From Oidiodendron maius Zn (lineage: Eukaryota > Ascomycota > Leotiomycetes > Myxotrichaceae): a stretch of DNA of 64,000 nt. This document shows positions 53,542-64,000 of this stretch, one piece after another; the stretch's first letter is position 1; each line of letters begins with the position of its first letter. The notes under the pieces are model-generated. The model saw nothing but the letters and a program-made list of their open reading frames with translations. It was not told the origin of the DNA and did not search any database. A program made the translations under genes and the position numbers. The stretch lies in NCBI GenBank assembly GCA_000827325.1, contig KN832874.1:2251378-2315377 (forward strand), in the 5' to 3' direction.

Positions 53542-54792
53542 ATGCGCATCTTATCTATCTCGTCCCTCGGGGCGCTTATGTGCACCGCTGCAGGCTTACC
53601 TATCTCGGAAACCGCCGAGCATGTCATAGTACCACGTACAGTCGTCCTCGACGGCCAACGTCTTGTTGATGCCAAGTCACAGCTCCGGCGAGGCAACCAT
53701 AGGCTTAAAGCTGCCTTGGATCATCTTACGGCGCAAGCTGATAGCTGGATGAACCAAGGGCCTTGGATGGTCACTGCCAAGGACGATCCGTCTCCGAACG
53801 ACACGATCCACAACTACATCTCCCAGGCACCATTCTTTTGGCCGAACCCAAATTCTGCAGATGGCTGTCCATGGAGAGAAAAAGATGGCGTATACAATCC
53901 GGATTCTGATCAATACCCAGACCGCATGAACGCCAACAGGATGTTTAATTCCACCTATGTGTTATCCCTGGCATGGTATTACACAGGTAAGGCTGCTTAT
54001 GCCAAGCACGCGTCAAATATCGTGCGAACCTGGTTCCTCGACCCGATGACGGCTATGAACCCAAACCTCGACCACGCGCAACTCGTTCCCTGCTCCAGTC
54101 TAGGCCGCTCGTATGGTATTATTGATTTCAGCCAAGAGTATAGCGCCGTCTTGGACGCCATTGCCATTCTCTCGACTGGTGCTCCGGGATGGACGACATC
54201 TAATACTGTTGCCTTCCAAGACTGGAACCACCGCTTCCTGAGTTGGCTTACGGAGTCTTCATTCGGAAAAGCAGAAAGTAGCAACGCAGCTGAACACGGA
54301 ACATATGCTAATATGCAGATCACTGCGCTAGCGCTCTTCACTGGGAATATGAGCCTTGCGGCTGCAACATCAGAGTTCGCAAAGAAGTTGATAAATAGCC
54401 AAATAATCGCAAATGGGTCGCAGCCCAAAGAGATATCCCATACTCGGAGCTTCCACTACGCTAACCTTAACCTTGGCGCATACCTACGCTGGGCGCTTGT
54501 TGCTAAGAAGGTTGGGGTTGACCTGATTGCATACAAGGGTCCGCAGGGCCAGTCAATATTCGAAGCGGCGAACTTTCTCATCCCGGCGGCTGTGGGAGGT
54601 CAATCTGAGTGGTCATATGAGGAGCTGGACTTTAAGCCGTACGCCTCAACGGATAACCTGGATGCCGCTGCCGATGTAGGGTTCTACCAGGCAAAGAAAG
54701 TGCTTGGGAAATTACCGCCGCCTCCTGGGGGGAATATCTTCAGTCTACGGCCGGCGCCGCAGCAATTAGATAGTATAATCAAGATACAGTAA
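53542..54792 (+). CDS. Secreted alginate-lyase-domain polysaccharide lyase
   Basis: Intronless, 416 residues, with an N-terminal signal peptide (RILSISSLGALMCTAAGLP). The fold is the alpha/alpha-toroid Alginate_lyase family (PF05426): WMNQGPWMVTAKDDPSPNDT, then HNYISQAPFFWPNPNSADGC and YNPDSDQYPDRM. Later come GRSYGIIDFSQEYSAVLDAI and the active-site helix region SNAAEHGTYANMQITALALF, then KEISHTRSFHYANLNLGAYL. Bacterial relatives cleave alginate, and some of this fold cleave glucuronan by beta-elimination through His/Tyr/Arg residues, which are present here. A fungus would more likely meet glucuronan or other uronates of plant and fungal walls than alginate (inference). The ATG at 53542 gives the signal peptide directly. 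No lesions are seen. Confidence 0.85.
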   Translation: MRILSISSLGALMCTAAGLPISETAEHVIVPRTVVLDGQRLVDAKSQLRRGNHRLKAALDHLTAQADSWMNQGPWMVTAKDDPSPNDTIHNYISQAPFFWPNPNSADGCPWREKDGVYNPDSDQYPDRMNANRMFNSTYVLSLAWYYTGKAAYAKHASNIVRTWFLDPMTAMNPNLDHAQLVPCSSLGRSYGIIDFSQEYSAVLDAIAILSTGAPGWTTSNTVAFQDWNHRFLSWLTESSFGKAESSNAAEHGTYANMQITALALFTGNMSLAAATSEFAKKLINSQIIANGSQPKEISHTRSFHYANLNLGAYLRWALVAKKVGVDLIAYKGPQGQSIFEAANFLIPAAVGGQSEWSYEELDFKPYASTDNLDAAADVGFYQAKKVLGKLPPPPGGNIFSLRPAPQQLDSIIKIQ

Positions 54793-55568
54793 CGTAGGTG
54801 TATAGTGAGTGATGAGCGGGTTAGACGCAATACTGCAATTTCCCTACTGCCCACCTACAATCGTGTTTTTCACAATCTACAATAATGTCAATTGGGGTAG
54901 ATTTAAGATTGCTTTCCGCTTCGAGACCCTTATTAATAGAGCCTATCATAATGCCCCTCGATGAGACTTCCATGATCGAACGACAGGGATAGGGATTTGG
55001 ATCGCTACTTAGTGAGGGCTAGCGATGTAGTGAGCATAGGGTTGCACAATCCTCGCCCAAAATAGATCGACTTTTCGTATACTTGTCAAAGGGTATAATC
55101 TAATCCAGATATCTCTCATTCGTTATCCAACCATTTTAGCTCATTGATTTTACCCAATCTTGTAACAAGTTGCTGTTTTTATACTAGGCGTCATAGGCGA
55201 GGTGGTATTGCCCTGCAACAATAATAGACAGCGGGAATTGCGCAGCTTGAAATTTAACGCCCGGGATGATAGTAACCCACTCCCAATTACCTTGCTGAAC
55301 CAACTTAGCCAGTCAACGTTGTCTTGCACCTGCTACTATGAACTGCCGCCTGTTAAAATTTCAGGTCCCCGAGCTAGAGATCCGGAGCATATAATGGAGG
55401 CTTCTCCGACCTGTAAATAGAGCTACATAGCACCTCCTGCTTCCCCACCCGAATTATGTTCCGTTTGCTTCCAGCCTTCCAAATGTTTGGCGAATTCAGT
55501 TGTTGGAAAGTCACTGTAGTTGGTTCTCATGGTAATATTTTTGTCAATGCCGTCCAAACCAGTAATTC
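54793..55568. other. Intergenic with displaced C-terminal coding sequence of the Nma111-like gene
   Basis: Most of it is non-coding. On the minus strand at 55425-55580 a frame shifted from the neighbouring gene reads FTLRITGLDGIDKNITMRTN then YSDFPTTEFAKHLEGWKQTE. This matches the C-terminal end expected for Nma111-type proteins. Confidence 0.5.
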
Positions 55569-58316
55569 TCAAAGTAAACCCTTTGTCCTAGTCAGAACTG
55601 GTTGATTAGAATTGGGATTTTGGAAGCGTAACCTACAACCGTCAGCACCTATGCTCTTTTCGGCGTGGAGAAGCGAATCAAGGTCGGTAATTGGCAGATT
55701 ATTCAGACGAGTGATGTACTTCCCTCTTCTTAATCCATCGTGATGCGCTGGCGACCCTCGTTTTGTGTGTGAAACGTACACTTCACTGTGTGGCCGAGCC
55801 TGTAGTCTCACACCGAAGGACGGGGGTTGCAAGGTTGCACCGCAGAAGCAAACTGCTCGCCTGTTCTCAAAATTATCTGCCGGAGTCGTTGAAAGCTGCA
55901 TGGTTAGCTCCTCACCGGACCTAATAATCCGAGCCTGTATAGTCGCACTCGAATACATGACCTCAAGGTCAGGGAAGGAGGTGATGAGATGGTCATTCAG
56001 AGTCAATATTATATCCCCTCGCATAAGAGAAGCGAATTCGTCATCGCAGCTGAGCGCGCGCTTGACTACGAAGAGTCGGTGTGGTCCGCCACCCCCTGTG
56101 ACATTCATGATCCAACTCTCTGAGACCCTCATAGCACGAGCTTCTTGTATCGTGATCGCATGAAACTCGACGCCGAGGATGTGAAAATTAGGCACCTCGC
56201 CTTTTCGGAGTTCTTCAACGACGGACAAAATTGACGTAGCCGGGAGGCCAAGATACTTATATATCTCATTGTTGTTGTTAGATGATCGCGTAGTTAAGTA
56301 CCTCATCCACATTGCCTGAACCTTTCCATCATCACCGACGAGAATACCGCTTGGACATGTTCCACCAAGATTTGTCTCAACCATGATGACGTCGTTATTT
56401 ATCGCTCGATATTTTGGGCACGTGAAATCTGCGTGGAGTTCTAGAGTGGCAACTTCATTAATGGTAGTGGAAGCGAAACGAATCTTCTTCTCGCAGCTCA
56501 GGCCTAAGAAATCGGTGGAGAGGCCGCTTGTCACCTTCTGTGAGCTCAAATTAATGCTTTGAAGACGTGCATCCACATCCGAAGGGTTATATTTGATGAT
56601 AGTATAACCATGCCAGAGATGCTGCCAGACATACTCCCCGCGGATGGTGACGGACTCTCCAATTGTGACGAAGATATCGCCAAGACTGTTGGGAACCGTT
56701 ACCGCAGAGACAAAGACAAGGCCACGGTCCGCATCAATCACAAAACCGGAGCTTGATGGTGGAGAATAAGTTTCTCCATTCAAAAAAATAGGAGAAGAAC
56801 AGGAAACAGTTACTATGCACTGGTTAATAGCTTTGACATGATGTGGGAGGTGTTTCAATGCTTCAAACGTGACCTTTGAATAAACTTTCTGCACGTCCTC
56901 AATCGAGTCTTTAATCTCCGTAGAGTCCCAAAAGCCGGTTTCATCTTTCCAGGCTACTTGTCTCATCTTATACCAGCGGCGGCTGGTGAATAGTGTCGCC
57001 CGCCTGAGAAGGTTTGGATCTTCCAATTTTCTGTATGTGACAACAAAATTTTCCCCTTCGGGAATTGACTTCAGGACGTCGGCAAGCTCATCTATGTTAC
57101 GAACATTCTGGAAACGGACCGTTTCTAGGGTACAGCCGCTACCCAAGGGCTCAAAATATCCAGATGGGTCACTGACGAAGACCCTGTTACAGGCAATTCC
57201 ATATTTTCGAGCTTGGTGATATGACAAGTTATTGAAGGTCGCCCCTGCCGCTGTCAAATAGCGATCAGGTGTAATCTTATAGAGATCTTCTACCAGGACC
57301 TCAACCTCAATATCCTTGCCGTTCCGCTGGAGAAGGAACCGGATATGGGTGTTAACATGTGTGTCTAAGATGTTTTCTAGCGGTGCGAATTGTGCCAGCA
57401 TCTCCCCCTCGGCTTTGATCAAGACATCTCCCACCTCAACTTTCGTATCTGACGGCCCCTGCGGCAAGACACGCTCGGCTACGAGCATCTGCCTCTCATC
57501 CGGAAATGTTGCCCGATAAGCTGACTCCCAGGCGAGCGTTAGACCAAGCTTCTGGCATTCATCGTAAGGCTTGAGTACCCATTGGCATTGTATAGTTCCA
57601 CGTGTAATAGCACTTCCGTCCTGAATGCATTTGAGGGCGCGCAAAGGTCGGTCGAGAGGGATGAAGAAATCTATAGAAGCTTTGTCAGATCTCCCAGAAG
57701 CTATCATTGCTACAGCATGCCCATCAATATTAACAACCGGACTGCCAGAGCTTCCTCCTACTGTACCGACCGAAGCTTGGATGTAGTTAGTGTTGAAATC
57801 TGAATACCCGCCATTTATTTCGGGTGCATTCCTATCTACCCTGCTGATCACTCCCGGCTGGATGCTCAACTCCTCCCCCGCATCGTTTCCAACAAGTCGA
57901 ATTTCTTCGCCGACCTTGGCGAGGTCTGGTCTTAGAGGCAGATGAGAAACACACATATGTTTGAGAGCTTTAGGGTCGAAGCGAAGAAATGCGAAATCAT
58001 GTGTAGGTTCGCGCTTGTTGCACAAGGGGTAAACAGGGATTCTTTCTTTACTATAGAATGTGCCTGTGCCCCAAAAAGGCCCAGGTCCCGCAACATGTGC
58101 ATTGGTCAGGATCAATCTATCCAGGCATAAGCATTCAGCCCGATAACCTCATTCACATAAAGCTTACCCCTTCTCGCGATCGCATACGAAACCTGTAGCT
58201 TGGAAGGTTCCCGGCCCTCGGATATCAAACGGTTGGGTATGACAATATTTGAGAACGACGACACTTGGAAGTATTGTCTCAATCGTAGTGGCCTTCCATT
58301 GAGCTTCGCTTGACAT
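55569..58316 (-). CDS. Nma111/HtrA-like PDZ serine protease, divergent paralogue
   Basis: Two exons (58316-58168 and 58116-55569) with a 51-bp intron give 898 residues. The trypsin-like domain is complete: TGFVCDREKGLILTNAHVAG (His57), THDFAFLRFDP (Asp90) and GTVGGSSGSPVVN (Ser173). PDZ-like regions follow (about 260-380), then a second, degenerate protease-like half (GETYSPPSSSGFVIDADRGL) and C-terminal PDZ repeats, the same tandem layout as yeast Nma111 and fungal pro-apoptotic HtrA proteins (about 1000 residues). Yeast Nma111 is nuclear and cleaves the IAP protein Bir1. This copy diverges strongly from the usual sequence, so it is likely a second, accessory paralogue. The reading frame ends early: the expected last block continues in another frame just downstream (55580-55425), suggesting a frameshift or an unrecognised 3' intron. 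Confidence 0.82.
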
Positions 58317-59514
58317 TTTGTGTTGTTAGAGCTATCGTTTTTGGGTAGAAGTGGCAAGCAGAAATTGCAGGTGAAGCAGTTCAGAGTAGCAACGTCGACG
58401 GGAATGCACGTGACCGTACGATTCAGGAGTCAGGACTTGTCCCAGCGGATCCGCCCCTTTTATTTACTTTGCAGAGCTGCGTATTGTGGACAGCGCCTAG
58501 GCTGAGATCTTCACGTAATAGCGTTCCAAATTCATTCACCGAGATCGAACCAAACCTCAGCCGCGTGATACGGCGCGCACAATGCATATTCAAGGGGTGG
58601 TGCGCCCTACCATGGCAAAGCCGGAGCGCCACAACACCGGCCGGATACATTCCGGAAGCCAATCGCACCCTAGATATAGACGACAGGATCTTTGATACCG
58701 CTGAGTTCTGGGTCTATTCCCCATTATTGATCGACGCCCGATTACCGTCGAGAAAACGCGGCATACAGTAATAGGTAAGACAAGCATCTCGTGCCACGTA
58801 CTAAACGGTCGAGATAGCCGATCGGGTATCCACATTGTACAGGATACGAGAATTGTTATCGCATACCTTCGTATATAGTTAGTGAATTAGATGATGGGTC
58901 AAGTTCGAGAATTTTCTTGCTATCACCCACGATTAATTTACGAAGGGTGAATGGCTAGAAGGCTTAGTCAAATGTTATATTCGACGTGTCATAAGAATAT
59001 ACGCTAAGCTGCACTCCGGTTACGGGCGGTAGCCTTCGGGTCGCATTACATTCGCACCCCTTAGCGTCATTTTAGCGGCTTATATTCGCTTGCACAGCGA
59101 GTAGGCGGCGTCTTCCGGACATCCAATACAGTGTTTCTCTCACGCTAACACTAAACTAACTGTTGTCAAGCCGAAGTGGCTCAAATTAGCCCATCCCAGA
59201 CATGTTTAAACCATCTTGCTTGCCCCCATTTAATTGCTAGATTTCATCATCTCGCGCCACACATAGTTGAGGCGAAACTGCAGCAGTGTACGGTGTAGAA
59301 CCAAGCGATCACCTCCGAGAATCTAACACCCAAGGGCCCAAGTAGAACTTCCACAAGGCCATGTGTGACTATTCATGCGCCTTTTGCCTGTACTTCACCT
59401 TGGTCACTTGTCCTTGCACTTATCCCTCGCTATTATCGTGAGGAGACACTATTTCCTGGGTTCAGCGAAGCAGGCCCACCTGCCGGTACACTCAGCGTAC
59501 AGGGACTTAGAAGC
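58317..59514. other. No recognisable gene
   Basis: Intergenic sequence of about 1.2 kb between two divergent genes; it must hold their promoters. No TATA box or binding site is convincing and no RNA gene is seen. Confidence 0.4.
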
Positions 59515-61061
59515 ATGCTCACCGGAGGCCACAGACATGGGCGGCAACCAGTCGGCTCGTCACAGCAGACTCCATTCAAAGACGGCCCTCACACCGGAAT
59601 GAAAGTTTCTGAGCGAAAACTCGCGAAGAAAGAGCGCACTAAAGGAAAGGTAGTTAATTTTTGCGATAAATAGCGCTAATATTTACTAACGTCTTCGCAG
59701 TGGAAGGTCGGTCGAGGGACGGGTTCCCAGCGGCCCGCCATCTTGGTGTATGGAAGTGCGATACTAAAGGGGTCGCCCCCAATGGATGGTATAGTTGTGG
59801 ATACCGGATACTCTGAGGCAGAACAAAGCAAGAACAAAGAAGTAATAGACTCAATCTGGGAGGAAGAACAAACGAATAAGGAGGACCCACTCCAAGAGAG
59901 AGAGCCAAACCAAGGGACGTCAGCCATCAAACCTATTCGGAATGACGAGGGTCTAAAACAGCACAGCGCTAGCTTTGAAGCCAGTCAGCAAGGAACCACA
60001 GCTGTATTTGAGCCCGCGGATCAAATCCCTAGCACAGGAACCGATACTGAGCAAATTTCACGGGATCCTGGGCATATTCCAGACGCGGTTTCAGCGGGGA
60101 GGAAGATCTACAAATACCAATGCTTAGACGGAGTGCCACCCTCAAATGAAAGCCTAAGGTGCTCTATGCTCTCTACATCTTCATCACGTCTCTCTTATAC
60201 AAGCCACAACAATCATTTGACCGATTCTGAGACGGAGAATCGTTTCGCCAATTTATTACCGTGCCCTCAGGATCTATCCGGCTCAAAGGCCTCGGCCCAA
60301 ATCCAGCATTCTTCCCAGGCACCAATCGAGCACACCATATCTAGTAAGTCCGCTCATATCTACTGTTTAACAAAAACCGGTCGTTGTACAAAATTATTGC
60401 AACCCAGGCCGAGAAAGAGGATCTGATTCATCAGGAAATCTTGCCATTTTCCTACCGCTCGCGACAAATCGCAATTGTCACTGCCAGATCGATGTTCCGA
60501 CAGTTTGGTAGCAGGGTTATCGTCAACGGAAGACGTGTAAGAGACGACTACTGGGAAACGAAAGCCAGGAAGCAAAGATTCACCGAAGAAGATCTCGCAG
60601 GAGAGAAGAGACCCGGTGCTACCAAAGCCAGAGATGTTGCTGCAGCAGAAGCTAGCGCAACTGCTTTGCTGACGCTAGGCCTTGGCTTGCCAGAACTCCG
60701 GGATGACGCCCGTAAAGGCAGATTAGGAGATTCAGACCGTGTTCTGGCACTCCTGACCGACCTAAGTGAAGTCTCTAGTATCGCGCTGTCACCTGATGTG
60801 AGCAAGAGTAAACAAAAGCAGGTCAGTGAACTCCTTAACCCTGACTCAGCTCGATCACCGCACAAGCACAGTTCTCGCGGTGTCGGATGGTTTAAAAGGC
60901 CTAGGAAGGAAGAATATCAGTACGCTTGGGTCTGGTCGTGCTGTTATTGCCAAAGGAATGGCGGCATGTCTGTCATGACAACAAACAATTGCCCATCATG
61001 CGGGCATTTGCGGTGTGAGACATGTCCATTAGAGTGTATAAAACTCCCAGGTCATCGATAG
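59515..61061 (+). CDS. Chimeric protein: disordered N-terminus, Rsc7/Npl6 segment, zinc ribbon
   Basis: Exon one (from ATG 59515 or 59600, MKVSERKLAKKERTKGK) ends at 59648. A 51-bp intron with branch site tttactaacg and acceptor cgcag joins it to 59700-60343, an acidic disordered region. From 60348 an open frame runs to 61061. It begins RSYLLFNKNRSLYKIIATQA, then EILPFSYRSRQIAIVTARSM and FRQFGSRVIVNGRRVRDDYW, which is the C-terminal half of the Rsc7/Swp82 domain of RSC chromatin-remodelling subunits. It ends with WVWSCCYCQRNGGMSVMTTN plus NCPSCGHLRCETC, a Cys4-type zinc ribbon not found in Rsc7. A strong donor at 60344 (gtaagt) and an in-phase acceptor at 60600 (ctcgcag) could splice most of the Rsc7 segment out. 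Whether one protein, two isoforms or a pseudogene results is open. Confidence 0.5.
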
Positions 61062-61147
61062 TTGTGTGTATATTTCCCTTCCTTCAAAACCCCATTTCAA
61101 AACGCTGATGTTCTGGTTAATTGGCGTCAATTGATGCACCACTAATT

Positions 61148-61757
61148 ATGTCACAAGTTCCCAAAAAGCGTGGCCGCCCTCGTCTATATTCAAAGGAAGG
61201 GAAGGCAAGGGTAGACGTCGCGAATAGGCGGAGGCTGAGACAGGCTCAGTCTGCAGCACGGCAAAGGAATCTTCGATTTCGGATTTACACAGCTGAACCA
61301 ATCCCAGCCGATTTCACCTCAAATTCCACAATGGCAGTCATTGAATGGTCTCGACATACTTGCAGACGCTGCTGCAACGCGAGCCACCACAACTCAACCT
61401 CGGGAGCTCCCAGACCTTGGCCATCAAACCGGGGCTTGCAGCATCCCAACCACGCCTTATACACAAAGTGATACGATATACGATGATACGACATACAATC
61501 GAGAGTTATTATCTTTCCACCATAAATCACTGCTTTCTCAGGAGGTCTTTCCCCAGGTCTGTCCTTACAAGTCAATCTATCCAAATTTGAATCCACCACA
61601 ACCCACGAGTTCGAATTCTCAGCTCATCATCGAACCTACACAAGAGGATGTTGCAAATTGCTTTGACAACGATGACGAGATTTCCCTTCCTTTAGACTTT
61701 TCACCGACCCGAGATGCGGCTGCGGACGAGGAAAACAATTTGGAGCAGGGCGCTTGA
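61148..61757 (+). pseudogene. AT-hook protein relic, frameshifted
   Basis: MSQVPKKRGRPRLYSKEGKA is an AT-hook (KRGRPR) start common in transposon-associated fungal proteins, followed by a basic coil and RIYTAEPIPADFTS. The frame then changes near 61340 and continues as NGLDILADAAATRATTTQPR to the stop at 61757. A further acidic frame (61778-62005, ending DIDIEDTIKDTL) may belong to the same dead gene. It borders the AT-rich block. The function is unknown; its association with a mobile element is an inference. Confidence 0.45.
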
Positions 61758-62005
61758 ACGACCAACCAGCTTAGTCGGTGATGCGGGAGGATATATGTAA
61801 TGAAGCAGTTGACGAACCCGACGATAGCTTAAGCGATCCACAGCAAGATGAGAATACAAGTGGCCGGGGAGAAGTGGATGAGGACAAAGAGTCTGATATT
61901 GAGTTTATAGCAGGCGATGTTGATATAGAGTCAGATTCAGAGACTGACTTGTCTCTTGATAAGGAAGATATCGATATAGAGGATACTATCAAGGATACCC
62001 TCTAA

Positions 62006-63590
62006 TCTAATAGATCCTTAGTAAAATCTTTCTTAGAAGGTATATAGAATCGTCTCTATAATTATAAGAATAATAAAAGGTCTTTAGAATCAAGTAAAGA
62101 ATATATATTTAGTATTAAAGAGATAGCTAAATATTAGTAAAATTATAGTATTCTAGATACCATTAGCTATTCTCTATTATAAATATTTAGAAAGAAGTAA
62201 ATATACTTTTTAACTAGTTCTTTATATTAAGTAATAGAGAGTAATAGCTATACTTATACTTAAAGGAGTTAGTTAAAGTTAGTTAGTCTATAAATAGCCT
62301 TTAGTTTAGAGTTTAAAAGATTCTATAGATAGATATATAGACTATATAACTAAATTAATATAATACTAGTATATAATTAGCTAGTATACTAGTCTAATAT
62401 TATAAATATATACTAGAACTATAGTTTAAAGCTTAATAGAATTCTATATAAAGAACTATAAAGAGATATTATATAAAAAGAAAGATTACTAGAGACTATT
62501 AGTCTATAAAGATCTATAATAATCTAATTAAGAATAAAAGTTCTATATAAATAGTATATATTTCTTAATAGATAGAAGCTTTATATTTAATTTAAATAAA
62601 GTATCTCTTTATTATATATCTAGATAGTATAGTAGTTATATACCTTAGATTCTAAAAGTTATTATAACTAATAAGTCTTGTTTTACTTACTAGAATATAG
62701 TATATAAGAGATACTAGTTTAAATCTAGCTTTAGATACCTCTTCTATTACTTTCTAGAAGATAACTAGCTAGTTTATCTAGAACTACTCTTTCTAAACCT
62801 AGCTTAAATCTAGATTCTACTTCTAGTTATTATAATAGTAGTTTTTACTTAACTAAGAACTTTAGCTTTAGTTTCTGCTTCTAGATACTATAGTAATAGT
62901 TACTTAACTAAGAATCTAGATAAAACCTTACTTTTCTAGAGAGGTAAACCTCTAGAAAATAATAAAGACTAAATTATTAATATATAACTAAAGAGCTTAA
63001 GACTAGAGTAATAGAGTCTTATAACTATAACTAATTAAGTAGTAAAGTAACTAGCTCTCTAGAGACTATCTAAAAATAGAATTAAGTAAGAAATAGAGCT
63101 AGATACTAGAGATAAAGATAGTAATCTAATTCTAGAGAAAAGGAGAAAGTTTAGTTTAGAGTTATTACTAGATAAGTTTATCTAGGCTTTTTGATTATTA
63201 GTCTATATTATAAGGAGAGTATATATATTAGTAAGGATTCTTCTAAAAGGTTATATTAGTCTTTATATATAGAATTATTATATAGAAGTATTATAACTTA
63301 GCTATTATAAAGAATAATAATAATAATAATCTCTTTATTACTTTAATAATTTACTAAGTCTATATCTATTACTTTTTAACTTAATAATATCTTTACTTTA
63401 TTTAATCTATTTAATAATTTATCTAATATTAGATATAAACTATTATTATACTTTAAATACTAATCTTAGATATTAATATATTATTATTATTAAGAAGTTA
63501 ATATATCTTCTATTAAAGAAGAAAGTTCTATATTATTATTATTATTATTAATACTCTGTTTAGCTATCTAGCTACAGAACCTCTACTAGA
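62006..63590. repeat. Extremely AT-rich block, probably RIP-mutated repeat
   Basis: About 1.6 kb made almost only of A and T, with dense TA dinucleotides and ctaga/tatag words; no reading frame exceeds a few dozen codons. The sharp borders near 62000 and 63590 fit a repeat heavily mutated by repeat-induced point mutation. The original element cannot be identified. Confidence 0.75.
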
Positions 63591-63599
63591 AATATCATA

Positions 63600-64000
63600 A
63601 GGTAAACCGTGCCCCTTAGGGCTGGACGAAACCCTTATGCATTGGTCCTTATACGCACGAAGCGTCTTCGCCTGGTCCTCGCTGCTACTTAGCCGGTCTC
63701 ACCGCCGACTATGTGATACCACCTGGAGCCTCTATAGCCCCCTTTCTTCCTCCTCCTCCTCCTGGTCCTGGATTGCTGCATACCTGCAGGCTCGCCGGAA
63801 CTCAGGGAGGCGGCCGGTAGCTAGCAGCCACCTTACCACCGTCCCTGCACAGGCTGGGTCTGCCGTTGCCCTCTGAAATCCTACAGCTGAATCCTTCATT
63901 GGCCCCTTGAGCAGCTTCTGGTATATAACTGCGACCTCGAAGTTACTCAAGGGTGACTGTCCGCACTTTGTGCTTTCAATACCCTTAGGCTTCGTCCCCC
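63600..64000 (-). other. Partial open frame at window edge
   Basis: The sequence returns to normal GC content. On the minus strand a frame that is still open at 63950 reads SNFEVAVIYQKLLKGPMKDS and continues to the stop at 63732, ending in a Glu-rich stretch. I do not recognise it; it may be the end of a gene or transposon protein beginning beyond the window. Confidence 0.25.

Noticed and set aside
55765-56163. 132-codon plus-strand frame
   Set aside because: Antisense to the PDZ region of the Nma111-like gene, which has full domain support.
1-64000. Bacterial origin of the window because of MerB- and alginate-lyase-like genes
   Set aside because: Numerous spliceosomal introns and fungal-specific families show a fungal chromosome; those genes are at most transfers.
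1-64000. Secondary-metabolite cluster
   Set aside because: A P450 relic, SDR, thioesterase and regulators are present, but no polyketide synthase, NRPS or terpene synthase backbone gene is seen.

Overview
This window is nuclear DNA of a filamentous ascomycete, most like Eurotiomycetes (Aspergillus/Penicillium/Talaromyces type). Reasons: introns of 45-77 bp with GT..AG ends, fungal-only families (Zn2Cys6 regulator, Gti1/Pac2, Pth11-like rhodopsin domain, GH93), and AT-rich blocks typical of repeats mutated by RIP. Gene density is low and many loci are broken. It reads as an accessory or subtelomeric-type compartment rather than a core chromosome arm.

Left part (1-14 kb): an intact intronless organomercurial-lyase-like gene (thioredoxin-like domain plus MerB domain), relics of a Pth11-like protein, a pogo transposase and an NRAMP metal transporter, then a four-exon gene joining a Pth11-like rhodopsin domain in frame to an FHS-type MFS sugar transporter. 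Next comes a largely dead aromatic-catabolism block: intradiol dioxygenase, dienelactone hydrolase and cytochrome P450 pseudogenes plus one intact SDR.

Centre-left (16-28 kb): a plausible pectin/arabinan block with a secreted GH93 BNR-repeat enzyme, a divergently transcribed sugar transporter and a Zn2Cys6 regulator, all intact after splicing. They are followed by broken C-terminal pieces of a GH78-like rhamnosidase and a GH3 beta-glucosidase.

Centre (28-47 kb): pogo fragments, an acidic conserved protein, a hotdog thioesterase, a secreted subtilisin-like protease bracketed by copies of the same repeat, a small TA-flanked inverted-repeat element, a WOPR (Gti1/Pac2) regulator and a decayed MULE transposon.

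Right part (47-64 kb): a secreted carboxylesterase, a truncated integrase, a truncated pogo transposase, a secreted alginate/glucuronan-lyase-family enzyme, a divergent Nma111/HtrA-like protease, a chimeric gene carrying an Rsc7/Npl6 segment and a zinc ribbon, an AT-hook relic and an extremely AT-rich, probably RIP-mutated block.

Gene models were assembled by hand from splice sites. Multi-exon models were checked only for frame closure (total coding length divisible by three). No database search was possible, so family names rest on recognised motifs. The most unusual items are the rhodopsin-MFS fusion, the eukaryotic thioredoxin-MerB gene, the Rsc7/zinc-ribbon chimera and the extra HtrA-like protease.
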